A DNA stretch of 64,000 nt from Temnothorax longispinosus (taxonomy: Eukaryota; Arthropoda; Insecta; Hymenoptera; Formicidae), in NCBI RefSeq assembly GCF_030848805.1, contig NC_092359.1, positions 5,197,001 to 5,261,000 on the forward strand. Reading direction: 5' to 3'. The position numbers were made by a program, and so were the translations under genes. Position 1 is the first letter of the stretch. Each line of letters starts with the position of its first letter. Positions 13,866 to 27,800 of the stretch are shown here, one piece after another. Below the pieces are notes generated by a model, which did not search any database, was not told the DNA's origin, and worked only from the letters and a program-made list of their open reading frames with translations.

Positions 13866-14622
13866 AGTATAAGTTATAATCCCGAAATTTGATAAAATAA
13901 TGAGGCAAAGTGCATCTTTCAACCAATAATAATATTCAGAGATATTTTTTTCTTCTTTCCAAAATAAAAAATATGCAAAATTCTTTTGCGGTTAACATAA
14001 CATTGACGTAGCTATAATATCTTTGTAAATTATGTTGAACGCGAATGTAACAGCAAACAATATTATTATTACTTTTTTATAATTTTTAAATAATGTTATT
14101 TTAATTTTGACCCGAGAGGCAAAATGAATATTGAAATCTTACACGATCTTCCGCTCTTGAAATTCATCTTTTGAGTGAAAATCTTATCCCGCGCGCTAAT
14201 TTCGACTTTATCAGAATTTTAATCCGAAACTTATTAATTAACGTGTCTAACATGGGACCGGATAAGTTGTGAAGAGAATGACGTCTGATCGAATTTATTC
14301 CGAGGGGAAAATTTACTTCAAATTTTTGTCAAGGAGCCACTAGACACTTGATACATCCTCGTATCTATCGCCGGAGCAATTTAATGATTTTAGCATGCGG
14401 CACATGGCGGAGAATAATTAAAGAGAACGTCGTTTCCTTCGTTCTCCGGGAGGAGGAGGAAGACGGGGGAGCTTTTCCTTAGCGGAGGCGCCGCAGCCCC
14501 CGCCGCTTTCGTGTATCGGGTTACGAGTTCGTCGTTGAAAATAGCCTTTACTTGCGTACTAATGGCGAAGACTCGAAGTAACCCCGACTGAGATACACGG
14601 CGCAGGTCGAAAGCCGCGCACA

Positions 14623-14654
<32 letters not shown>

Positions 14655-14964
14655 GTCTCCCGAAAGAGAGTTGTCGGTTGGATCTCGCGCTAATGAAAGA
14701 AAACCGCGAGGAAACCTCGGGAAAAAGAAACGACCGCGAGTTGCGGCCTCGCTAATTATCGTTAACTTAGTACAGGAAAAAGATGAAACATCATCCTGTC
14801 TGGAGTGACGTAGTCTTCCTCGATTTTTCCCGATTCCGCCACGGTGTTTTCGACGTCCAAGGAGAAATCGCATTCTGGAGATCGAACATACACGCGAGTA
14901 ATTTACATGCCGAATTCGATACATCCTCTTTTCTTATGTCAGAAAGATGATAACACACTCCGCG

Positions 14965-15036
<72 letters not shown>
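14965..15036. repeat. (CT)n microsatellite
   Basis: A CT array of about 70 bp with one TTT interruption. A shorter CT tract lies at 14622-14656. Confidence 0.95.
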
Positions 15037-15038
<2 letters not shown>

Positions 15039-17215
15039 CCCCTCTTTCTCCTTCCATCCCATCGAGTACATACACCCTCGCTCTCTTTCTCTCTACAATC
15101 TCTCTCGTTGCAATTTCATTCTCATGGCATTGAAACAGCCGCCGGCGCTTCTTCGCGAATAGACAAGACGATGGCGATAGCGCGAGGTACCTAGGAGATT
15201 CTCGATGCCGTTGGAATTCTATGCACGGCCGGGAGGATGGTATTTACTTACATCGAATCATGCCCCGAAATTACTTTTACCCCCTTTGGATACGCCACGA
15301 ACGTTTCACTTGCAATCTCTCAAGCCCGCAAGAATCCGCTTGTTATTAGACCGAACGCATCCAGGCTTCTCCAGAATTATTTTCAAGTGTCTAGACGTTA
15401 TTTAGGAAATTCTTGACTTCTGACATTAACAGCTGAAAGAGCTGTACATGTATTGCTGGAATACAGCAGCGCTCTTTTCTAATATCCGGATCATATCTAC
15501 GAAACTTTTGACTTTTGCGATTAAAGAAACATCCAATGATATTGGAATAACCTCGTTATTTTTTTGAAAAAAAAATCACGAAGTTCTGAGATAGCTGAGT
15601 CTTATTTGCGACTTTTTATATTTCTGATATTTGTGACTAAACAAATCTTTGATGATCGTAGAAAATGTCGTATAATAAGATTTTTTCCTTATTAGAATTG
15701 AGAATAAATAAGTTATCGTTATTTCAAAATGTTTTTTGCATTGTTAAAGATATACAATTCTAAGTACATCAAATGGGGCTTCTTGTTTTTCGCGTATAGT
15801 GAAACGTTTCTTACACATCACAATCCTTTGACTCCTTTAGAGAATCCTCACGAAATACTTTTTTTCTGAGAGACGATCGTGCAATTTTTTAAGAGGATTC
15901 ATATTGTCATCGAAATCTAATGTACTTTTTTCCTTGAAACTATCATTTCCACGCGACAGATATCTTAAAACAACGACAGCTCGCGTTTTCTGTTGTGAGA
16001 AAAGTCGAGAAAGTTTCACTGTTTATTTGTTAGGTTGGAGACACAAATGAGTCTCGGTTTCGATTCCGGCGAAGAAGAAGCCCTTTCAAAATACTTCAGA
16101 AAATACTTTCTGGCTCACGTTATGTGGATTTTTTGGAACTTCCTATATATGCGGGAAGAAGCGGAAGCTGCGACAGGAAGTTGGCGAAACGCGAGAGAGG
16201 AAAACATAAAGGGCCCGAAGGAAGCCACTTTTCAGGCGTCTAGGAAATCCGAATAAGAAACCTAGAAGCCAACCCCCGGTCATGGGGGCGGAACGTGCTC
16301 GCTTTTTGTCTCGTGACAAATCTGTGTAACTTTATTCGAGAGCGTCGCAAGAGAAGTTAATGCTGTTTGTCTCGCGGTAGCTCGGGGGAACGCGCGAATT
16401 GCGCGACCAAAAAGTTTGCGAAACACCGAAAACAGGGTGAACTACCTGACGTGCCCCGCTTTGCCACCGGAAGCGGACCAAGAATGGACGTTTCTTTATT
16501 ACGTCCTCGACGATCCTGGTTTGTATTATCTGATCCTTTTTATTCTCTTATTACAATATTTTCAACTATTGATAAAGATGTATCTATAATTTTCTCTTTT
16601 ATAATCGTATTACATTAATAATATACTTCCATTTATATTTTGCGAAATTTATTAAATTCTTAAACTTATAAAAAGGGATATGTATTATTACATTCAAATC
16701 TGTGTTCATGATGATATTATAGAAACAAAAAAGAAAGTAATTATTGGGGAGTGTATGCTTTTTTTATTCGTGACTTCACATAAAAACTGTCGAGGAACTA
16801 ACTGGTTAATGGGGGTTAATAGGGAATGGATTGATTGACTGAGCAAAATAAAGCATTCACGCTAACAACGACCTATGCGAAGTTACAGGTATATGTATGT
16901 ACGAGCAAAAAACGGGCGTTTATGCGGATAAACTCTCGAGTGTGCATTGTGCCACGGAATTTGATATCGTCGGATGGATATAAACCTTTTTTTTTTTTAA
17001 ACGACACTTTCGCGTTCATCCTTTTGTGGACGCGATCCAGATCGGCATTTGTGCCAGAATATGCGTATTCGAAAATATTTATCGTCAGAAACACCGAATT
17101 AGACGGAATTACATGATTTTAATTACGGTGGATGCGTGTGATAAAATTGTAATAAAGTTTAATTTGATGTTAGATAATTCATTATGTGCACGTTGAGAAG
17201 GAACAGCCTCTGTTT

Positions 17216-17278
17216 GTCGTAATTAATTACTCGTAGTAATTAATTACTTGTAGTAATTAATTCTTAAGTAATTACGAC
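17216..17278. repeat. TAATTA-rich palindromic cluster
   Basis: GTCGTAATTA at the left is mirrored by TAATTACGAC at the right. Between them TAGTAATTAATTACT-like units repeat three times. It holds several TAATTA cores, the usual homeodomain target, so it could be a regulatory cluster or simply a decayed palindrome. Confidence 0.5.
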
Positions 17279-20200
17279 GAAAACATGCCAAAATTCTTTC
17301 ATATCTATGATGAAATTCGTCGCAGAGCTCAGCAAACGTATCCGTCGTCTTTTTTCTCATTTTCTTTTCTATAACTTCTGGAGCTCCGCCAAAGCGCGAG
17401 AAACCGGAAGAGTTGCTCAAACTAATGACAAGAGCGATTCAAAACACTGTATTATTATAGCCATTAAGAGTCCGATCGCAGCCTCCCTGTCGCTTTTACT
17501 TCGGGGAGACACGGGGGCGAGCGCTTTGAAACTCTGCACGAGCATCCGAGACAGCAATTTGATGATGCAGTAAAACTTCCGCGCACTACGAATTTAAGGC
17601 GAGCATTAATGGGCGTATTAATTAAGAACGCATTAATTCCGATATCACTGGGAAACTTTGCGCATATCTATATGCGATCTCGCGTATTTTTTTTTATGCG
17701 CTGCTACCAGGAAGAGACTCATTTTAAGGTCTACTTAATACGTTCGTTATTAGTTCGTCATTTTGAAAAAAAACGTGCATGAGAGATTATTTCTTATAAA
17801 CTGCAATATAAAACCGCAATTAATTAAATAGTTTTTACTTCGACATAAAAAATTATTCTCTCATCGCGTCATTCCAAAATAGTGATAATAGCATAAATTT
17901 TAATTTTAACATAACGTCGTCGCAAAATAACGCGAACCGGCATATATAAAAAAACTTCTAAATGTATTAATATGCAAACTATGACAGAAGACATCCCGCA
18001 TCTCGCCGTTTGAACATTATACTTTTTCGTATCAATGTCATCATAAAAAAATCACATCCACGCGCTCATAGCTGGCGGAAAAAGACAAGATATAAATTTA
18101 CGAGAGGAATGCGGGCCGTGATTTTGCCATCTCGCGTGCCACGACGCGGGAAAGAATTATTGCGAAACGATAAGGGACAAAAAAGAGACTTGGATGCTCT
18201 CCCAGCTCGTATAACTGCACGGTGACGTAAGTCTTTAACGATGGTGATCGTGCGGAAAATTCTTTTGTGTCCGCAGAACACGCTGTCACTATTAACGATC
18301 ATCGACCGTCATCTCAGGGAGGACAATGAACCGAATTAATTAACGCTAAACTAATTATCAAGTTTCACAAAGGCGATTTAACGTATCGTGTTTTAAAAGC
18401 GTTTGACACGTAACTTCACGTTTTCAGTGCCGTTGAGGAAGGATTGAAATAGCGTGTCGAAAATGACGACAGATTCATTCGTAATCGAGTCCGACGGGCG
18501 AATCGCGAACTTACGAGGAGCGCGAGAGACGTAAACAGCCTCCAGCAGACGGGATATGTTTCAGAGCCAAAATATCTCTTCCTCCGCACCTACCTAAGGC
18601 CGACCGACTAAAGACGGATAGACGTGTTTTCGTCGGAGGAATCGAATAAGCAAAATAAACGGGACGGAATTCATTCAGGAAAAACGCGGCGTCGCCGACA
18701 TCACCATCCGTCGTACTTCATGCCGGAATCATTTTCATTCCTCGTACTCTTCCTTCTTCGCACCCCCGCCCCCCTCTTTTTCGGCTGAAAACTTCTCACT
18801 CTCGATTCGGGCATATACATTTTCCTAGCGGCAAACAGAATTGCTCAATATTAGCGGTCGAAATCGTATACATTTCGCGAGGATGCAGATAATTTCTATA
18901 TAATAACGAATTTAAATGTGATTAATGTAGATGCTGGACGTTATGCCCAAATATAGAATTGGCAACAAAAATTGTGAATCGAGTATCTATAAACTGTAGA
19001 TCATTATATGTTTATATATATAGACATTCTAGATCTCTTATGACATGAACAATTACTCAAAAATTATCGAATTATATCATAGATATATTAAAATGATTAA
19101 AAAACGATAATTGCCAATACAGCATTACAGTGTAACTGGTTTTATTTTTAACAAATGCATACGCGAAAAAGCCGTTTAGCGCAATATGATTTGAACATTA
19201 TTGTAGAAATTAATAACACAACACGTTCTCTCTCTAAGGTAGAAAATTTTTTAGTAATAACACACGCTGCAACGTTGCATTTTGAAAGTAAAGAGATTAT
19301 GGATACAGTTTGGCAATTTTACCGAAAATCGAGTATCCCTGTTATGAGTGCTTTTACAAGAGGACAGAAAATCATGATTAAAGAGATTTATTCGTTGCCA
19401 ATTTATTCGTTTATTCGACCAGAAATACCATTTAAATGTGGCTACAGCTAATGGAGGTGTTTAAACTCTTTCACAGTTTGTTAAGCTCTCTTTTTGCACC
19501 GCAAAAATTACAATTTCATGAGAATATGAGGATACTACCAGGTGCTTGTTTTATGTACATAGTTAAAGAGTTTAACGTTTACGCGTGTTGACGCAAAATA
19601 TACGGAATTCGGATAGAGATTAATTTTGATCGTAATTATGTATGAAGAAAATAAAGCTAATAGCGATAACGTATTAATTTGCACTACGTAATCAACGATG
19701 TTAATAACGATAGTACTAATAATATTCGCGGTAAGATAAACAACGTTCGTTAATAATTACAATATGAAATTACTATGGACGGTAAGATGATTGTAATACT
19801 TGTCGTACTCGGCATAAGATGTCATATATAATGGAACTTTGGCACAAAGATATAAATAAATACATTTTAAAAGCAATTAGCAAAGAGAGTAATTATCAAA
19901 TTACTGTAAAAGTATTAATTATTTAGAAAATGTTAAAGATAAATACGATAATGCTGTAACTTAAAAAGCGCTAATGAAAGACTATAGAATCAAAAGATTA
20001 AAAAAAATCTTCTAATTGCACTCATTAAATTACGATTTCGAGATGTTTAGCGTTGGTTCCCAGCTTTGGTCCCGTCAATCGTTCGATCGTAATAAAATTT
20101 ATATATTTGGGAATTTAATTTTCCGCTTCGACAGGCATCCCCGTGGAAGTCCTCTAGAGCCATCCGTGCATGGGCATGGGGAATGAGCTCGCCGCCCTTC

Positions 20201-23200
20201 CCTCCCAGCCCGAATTAAAATAGCCGACGAGTGCAGCTATCACGGGTGACCTACCCCGTGGTGCACCTGCGACTCGTCTGGCGGTGCCATCGCCGTCATA
20301 TTTTATGCCAAAGTCATTTCCATCGCCGCGGAAAAGTTCCACCTGCCCCGTCCGCCCCCGCGCCTTTTGCAATAACTTTTAAAGGAACTCAGAATTAATA
20401 TATTTTTTTCAGGAAGACCTTGGTGCTTTCTCAACCGCTATCGCTCTCTTTCTCTCTTTCTCCCTTACCCCTCTCTCCCCCTTCCTTTTCTTTTCTCGGC
20501 TAGGTATTGAACGCATAAATTACACGACTTTACCGAACGCGATCGAAGTATTTTCTTCCTTTTCTTTTCGTTCTTTTTTTTGTGAGTTTTTTTTCTTTTT
20601 TTTCTTCCACGTAAGTTCTCTTTTGTCATGAAATTTTTTTTAGCATTGCGCTTTGTGTATGCGATTATTGTTCTGCTCTTTCTTACGTCAATACTCTATC
20701 TTTCAGTTCATCTTTATACTTAATTCAAGGTTTCTCGTTTTAGTACACGAACCGCGATCTACTCACTGCATAATATATTTGTATAAGTTAGTTTACACAT
20801 CGTTACATTTACACTCCGTATGTAATTTCTTATGGCAAAAGCGCGCCCAAGGAAATAATACACTTTAAAATAAGTTTAATTTAATAATTCTATTATTAAT
20901 ATATCTCTAATTCTATTATTTATATCGTTGCATAAATAATAATAATTCTGTCAGATATTTCCAGAATTAATAAAAATTAATGTATTGTTATTATATGTAT
21001 AGTGGCTAGCAATTAGCATTATATTACAATTCAAATAAATTTATCATTAATAGTTATTGATTGATTAATTAATTTGTTATTAATTGCTATTAGAAATTGT
21101 TTTACTACGAAAGATATGTTGTATAAAAGACATTTGTTTCACCACTGCAATCGCGAGATTCAATCTTTATCGTTTTCATTTCTTATATCGCGACACCTTT
21201 CTTTTTTTCCCTCTCGCTAGCATTTTTGTTCTTCGATCGCAACGCCGTCCATTCTGGCACCAACCCGGAACGTTCCAACCCCGCGACGTCCAAACTTTAC
21301 GGATAGAATTAGTTGGTAGTTGTGATTTAGTTTTGGTTCGATTACCTGCCTTCTCGGTGCTCGAAGTCCCCCCCCCCCGTTTCAACCCCCGCGGGGTCCG
21401 CCGACTAATCCTTTCATAGGTACTATCCTCGGAGAATTTCAATTTTCATCACGGCGGCGGCTGCGAGATTTCGTTAATAACCCTTAGCCCTTCCAAGATA
21501 AGCCAATTCACATATACAAATTTGGCAAACGACTTTCATTTAGATAATGACTTTCAAACATAATATCTTTCTTTCAGTAGAAAAGAAATAGTTTTCAATT
21601 AGCATGCAAAAAATAAGAAAAAATATTAAGTTAAATTTACAGTTTAATTTATACAGCTGTTGTATATTTTGTCAAATCCTTTTGTTACAAAAAATGTAAC
21701 ATTGCACATTAAAGTAATAATGGCACTGCGAAATGTTGTGTATAAAGTAATAAAGAAAGAAACTAGGCTAGAAATTGCATTGATGCGAGATATAAACACG
21801 TGAGAAAAACGCGTAAATTCTGACATTCGTTTCTCTAACTTTTCGCGGAGACTTTACTTGGTTTGTTAGTATTTACGGGAATGCTCTATTCGGGACACCT
21901 CGCGCGAAAGAATCGGAAATGCCCGTCGAAAGAACAACGTCACGAAGTGGCAGCTTCGGCAACGAGGCCGGGGGAAAAATACGGAGGAAAAGCGCTCCAG
22001 TAAGGGAGAAACGAAATTAGAAGGACGCGGAAGCACTTTGAGAAGTTCCTCGCTTAATCCGGATCTAACTTCCGGTATTCGGTACTCACGGCAAATTCCA
22101 ATTTTCGTCGGACACTTTGCCGATGAAGTTTCGCGAGACGACGGCGCGGCGTGGAAGAAAACTCCCGCGCGCAGGAGATTTCGATTTTTCTCCCGTGAGT
22201 TCCCTTTGGTTTTAATCCCGCCACATAAAAGGAGAAATAAAGCGAAAAAAATGAAAAAAAAAAGCGAGAACGTGACGGGTCGAAGTATTAAGAAGAGGAG
22301 GAGGAGGAGGAGGGGGCCGACAGTATCGGGGGCACCGGCTCTTTCGCTGGGTGCGCCAACTCCGATGGAGGTGCCCGGAAATTGCGTCACGGTAGCGACC
22401 AACGTTTCTCATGGTTTCTGCATATTAGAGCGCGTCCATCCTCTCTCCCCCTCCCCCTCCACACGATATCGTCCCGTCACCCACGAACGGACATCGCCGA
22501 TTCGAACTGGCCGTGCGTTCCTTCCTGATTCACCGAATCGGCTGAATTCGCCGAATTTAAACTCAGAGACCCGATACAGAGGCTGTACGAAAGCTTATAT
22601 AATCACGCGATGATTAGAGCGTCTGTGGAATTTCTTGAGATATTTACTCTTAGAATTCGTGATTCTCTTCGCAGTCTTTCATTATTACGCGTCTTTGCAA
22701 TTGGACCTCGAATTAGAGTTCCATTAACATATAAAGGCCCGCACGAGATTATATAATCAAACGTGACGTTCTAATCGAAATGAAATGAAATGAATCAAGC
22801 ATTGTGTACTTGCATTTGAATTCGTTTTGCGGAAGTATTTGTTGCAGAGGATGAGAAAACGAATTCAGAAAAAGTATAGAGTGCAAATTTTCATTGTTTA
22901 TTTTATATTGTCTTTTTCTTTGACGAAGAGAGAGAAAAGAATCTGCTGTCGTCGAATATTAGAAACTAATTTATCTCACGCACGATCGACGGACGGGAAA
23001 GGCGCGCGGCGCGAAAATCGGAGCTCTAGTTTATTGCGCAAAGTTTTTGATCGAATCGGATGTCGCGCGAATGACTGAAAGAAAATCCGAATACTTCGGA
23101 GCCATCAGCTGAGGAGTGCCGCCGTCGCGTCGTCGGGGCGGGCAAACGAAAGGGAAGATAAATGGAATTCCGCCGGAATTCCGCGAGGCTGCGGCGGATA

Positions 23201-26200
23201 AATGTTTTAGGGACTGGAGGCCCTCGTGGTTTCTCAGTAATCCGTCGGTGAAATGCCACGGGAAGACTCTCGCCGAGAAAGATCGCAGCTTCCGATTTTA
23301 TCTTAGCGCTAAATGAACGCGAGTGAGCCATTATCCTATTGCGATCGGAGGTGCAATCGGTTGAAAGAATCGCACTTCTGATATATAGTACAATGATTGT
23401 CGTATTTCAATAATGTTGTTTTTTTTATATCTTCAAATCAGGAAGGAATATTTAGATATTTTATTTCTGAAGTATGGTCGTGAATAATAATTTATTTATG
23501 GAAAAGCTAATGGAAAATCACGATAAGTTGTAAGGAATAAAATATAATGTTACGAACACATAGTAAGATAACAAGGTACAAGAAGCAATTAATTGGAAGG
23601 CAAATGGAGCTCAATAAAAGGACTAAAGAACAAAACAAGAGAGTAATTTCTTATTTATCGAGAAACTTGAAAAGATCGACATTCTTCTAATTGGCGATTA
23701 ATTGAAATATAAGCAATAAACGCATGTCTGATAATATGCATGTTCTGTCAAATAAAAGGCACGTGCACATCTTCTGGAAATAAATTTGAGACGAAAAAGG
23801 ATAAAAGAGACAGCTTATGCAATGAAACTTGCTTCATTCTCCTTTTATATTTCATTCTGCGTTTCGCACATTATACTTTCATTATATTCTAGTCTACTTC
23901 CTAATGCTCGATTTCCTTTCTAATTATACATATCTATCGCTAGAACGTACTTGACCAATGACATTGCGTTTTCGTAGGCTATTAATCCGCTGATAATTCC
24001 CCTTCCCTTCCTTCCTGAGTCGGACACGAAACAATCCCGCGTTTCGACAATGATAAGCGGAATTATTTCCCGCCGCGGCTCGCTCGACTCACTGCGTGGC
24101 CGCTCTCGAGATCATCCTCTCTATATCTCTTTCTCTCTCTCTCGCTTTCTGCATTCGGCCTCAAAATCCTCTCGATATCACTCGCGACGGACGGACGGAG
24201 GAATCGCAGCTGCGAGAATTCGCGACGGCAACGACGACGGTGGCGGCAGGCAACGAATACTGAAATAATCGCGAGTCCGCGCTATATTTAGCGAAGCGTT
24301 GCGTGCGGACGGAATGATTCCGCGTGCGATCTCGCGCGCCTTTAGCTCATCCCGACGACGAGCTTCCATTCCGCGATCGGCACGACGAGGAATTACGCGG
24401 TATCGATCGTCAGCGATCCGACGATGACGACAACGAAGAAGCGTCCGGTCTTTCTCTGTCTCTCCCTTCCCCCCTCGGGTCAACCGCTCGTGCTCTCATT
24501 GTCATTTTGCACACGCTCGTGTCAATTATATTTAGCGTGTCACCGCGTGATCTCTCACTGACTCACTGCACGTCGCGGATCGGAACACGGGAGACGGCGC
24601 GAGCCTCTCGTCGGATCGGACATTCGCAGCTCTCCCATGCAGCTCGGGAGGAACAGAGGCACGCGTGTGTGTCGTTTGGGGCCCGCCGTGGCATCGGGTT
24701 CTCGGTAGACTCTGCCGACCGCGATGATGCCACGGCCGTCGCTGACTCACTAAATGCCCGATATATGCGTGCGCGAACCGCGCGCGCGAAGCGAGTCCGA
24801 CTCGCGTCTCGCTCGTGAACGTGATCAACAGTTTTATATCCGGAGATTTTATTTCAAGTCTCTTCAAACACCGTAAAATTGCGCCTGATTTGTCTCCAAC
24901 CTGTCAAGATTAATCTGCTAATACACGTCTGATTTGCCAAAATAGAAAATATTGAAAAATAAAGCTGAAAAAAAATCCAACAGAGAATTTTTAAGCTTTT
25001 GTTAAAATAAGGCGTTTACGAAATTAAATTTACGAAGAGGTCAATAGCAGAAAGAGAACGCACACGTTTTTTACTGCACGTGCAAATGCAGCGTATATAT
25101 CTTATATACTCGTATATACGCAACAATCTATAATCTTGAAATTAAATTATATTGTTAAACGAGGAAAACTTGCTTAAATGAAGCTTTTTATATAGTTCAA
25201 CCAAGAAAAAAAATTAAAATGAAAAGTTAAAATTTTTATAAGAAGATTATAGATTATAGATTGTTAAGTTTTGATTTAGCTCTTCTCTTTTCCTGTATCA
25301 AGAAAATCCCGTGCGAATCGATGTTTCGCCCTCAGAGATCATCTTCGTTTATAATCTCTGAGCTACCGAATGACGTCGGTGTCTCTAATCCCGACACGAT
25401 ACGTCAATAAACGGTGATTTGAAGTCGTAATGATCAGCCGCGAACTGGTGTGTCAGCGTAACGGTATTAAGTAGTACGTCGGGAGTGCCTAACGACGGTT
25501 CATTGATGCCAATAAAGGAATAGAGACGTCGACGGCGGACAAAAGTCCTCGTCGACGAGCGACGGGAAATTAATCGCGGTAATAATATCGCGCGTCGCGC
25601 GATATATACGCCGTCTAAAGTGAGGCGGGAGTATTTATGCGGGTCCGGGCCCGCGACGATTGCGACGAGTTTCGTCTTTGAGTGCCGCACGAAATGCGAC
25701 AGGATGATATTAAAACCCGGAGACTGACAGGAGAACGCAATAAGCAGAGCGTCGCTCGCTCGCGCTCGCTCATTTCTATTTATTACATCGCGTGAGGCTG
25801 CCGTTGTAATTGCGATAATTATCGGCGTCCTTAAATCAACGTCGCGACGCCTTTCATTCATGTACGAGATCCTACGCAAAACTCAACGCGAATTTTGAAT
25901 GGAGGACAATAAATTCCCTCGGGCGACGTGTTAGAACTAAACAGGAAAACACAAAAGTCAAAATTTATATCTTTGTATCTTCCTAGCCGATATTTTGTAA
26001 CTTGGTATACTTATTGTTTATACATATGTGCATACCGCAATATATATCATTTGATTTTAAAATACATATTATTTTATGTATCTTATTGTCTTAGATCGAT
26101 TAAGAGTCATTAAGATGTAATTACCCGTTATGAGAGTGGACTAATTATTGCATCTAAAAGTGATCGAAATGATATTTATTATTCAAGATACAGATACATA

Positions 26201-27800
26201 TATTTTTTTAAAATTCCTTTAGAAGCAACGCTAGTGAACCAGGCGACCTTAATCGCCACATTATTCCTATCGTTTCGCTCGTAATTATTTCAGCAAGCCG
26301 TGAAAATTGAGGCGGGTAGGAAAAAAAAGAGCCGCGGTACAACGAGAGCGGAATAAAATCAACGGGGGAACCGGTCAATGACGCAATAAAATCGCGCGCG
26401 CGTCGTCGATGCCGGGCACGAGTACGTACCCGGACATAATTGGCAAAGTAATCGATTTATGGTTATTAACGCGGTAACGGTAACACTCGCGATCATTTGC
26501 ATATTCATGACAGGGAGAGTCGGCTGTGACTCGCGGCCGCTGTCGCTGCTGCTGCTGCCGCCGCGGGTCGAGGTGCCGCAATCGCACTTGGATGCAAAAC
26601 GCGCATCCCTTAGACCGCATTAATGAAAAACGACGCCGCTTACGCGCCATAAAAGTTTGATGGTCTCCCACGGAGCGAGACAACGACGGTCGACATCTAT
26701 AACAGCATCACGAATTTAACGCGGATATTATTACTCCCGTACGACTCCCGCAAGCACATTATAATACAATCGATATATGTAGACAATAATTTTTGACAGA
26801 TCATTTTACTTTAACGCTAAGAATAAAATAAATACGTGATTAGGATTATTAGACACAAATGACCATTAAATCATGCTTCGCTGATTTTTCTTCTCGTAGC
26901 ATTCTTCATAATTTAATTTGTCATGAAAAAAAATATCTTTTTTTTTGTTTATTTTTTTAAGTAACTGTTACTTGTACTCTACAACAACACAGAAATATTA
27001 TGAGCCTATTTACTAAAATTTCCGCAAACTCCTGCAGTCGGATTTCTGATTCCGCGAAACTATCGTGACGCATAACTGACGAGGCATCTCTCTGAAAAGA
27101 TGGGAAAGAGAACGCGGGATGGCCTCCTGAGCCGTTTGCGAGATATTTCGAAACATATGTAGGAATCACATGTGTGATGAGACACACACGTCTATCCCCC
27201 TCATACCACAGCAATGGCAACCGCCTCGAAGAGGTCCCCTCGACGAATGCCCTAAGAAACAGCTGTCCCTGTCTCTCTTCGCCACCTTACCATGGGGTCC
27301 CATCTCTACCATATCGAATAGTTAGAAATATACGCCAGATACACGGAAGTGTATCGTCTAATAAGAAAACTTGGGATAATATTGTAAAGATGCAAGCAAA
27401 AACGAAAATACATTGTATCATATATTCTCGAAAAATTTCTTTTGTGGTGTATATTGATATATTGATATCAAAATATGTTAAAATATAATTAGTTGAAAAT
27501 AATCATAAAGGTAATAAAATTGAGCAGTCTATAAGAAAAAGAGGATAATAATAGAACATGCATTGTATACAAATGAAATAATCGTATAAAATAGAACAAA
27601 ATACGTTGCAGAAAATAGAAAACATGTTCGTCTTTATGTTTTATTCAGAACGTTTCTAGAGAGACGTGGAAATTAATTAGGGCAACTCGTTACAAGATAA
27701 TTTGAACTAAAATTGCGAGTGTGGCGGGAAATGGATTTTCCGCTTTGAGGATGCAATCGCGGCTTTTTGTCTTAATGCCTCGCATCTCGTTTAATTTCAG

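Larger units (their letters stand above)
1..27800. other. 27.8 kb stretch without a convincing gene
   Basis: Both strands were read and no exon of a recognisable protein was found. Open frames longer than 60 codons here are short, arginine/serine-rich in the GC-rich islands, or lie on microsatellites. The stretch alternates CpG-rich segments (about 5.4-6.5 kb, 9.1-11.1 kb, 21.2-22.6 kb, 24.0-24.9 kb) with AT-rich tracts, and holds (CT/GA)n arrays plus two small inverted-repeat elements listed separately. Because mib1 enters the window mid-protein at 27801, at least part of this DNA is probably a long mib1 intron; that is inference. Enhancers or non-coding RNAs could be present but nothing in the sequence identifies them. 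Confidence 0.6.

Noticed and set aside
22038..22613. 191-codon plus-strand frame and overlapping 178-codon minus-strand frame
   Set aside because: Both are low-complexity (Arg/Lys and Phe/Leu runs) in a GC-rich island; no splice context or domain.
24324..24818. 164-codon plus-strand frame and a facing minus-strand frame
   Set aside because: Arg/Ala-rich chance frames in CpG-rich DNA; no family recognised.
25385..25879. 164-codon minus-strand frame
   Set aside because: No domain, no hydrophobic pattern and no plausible splice partners.
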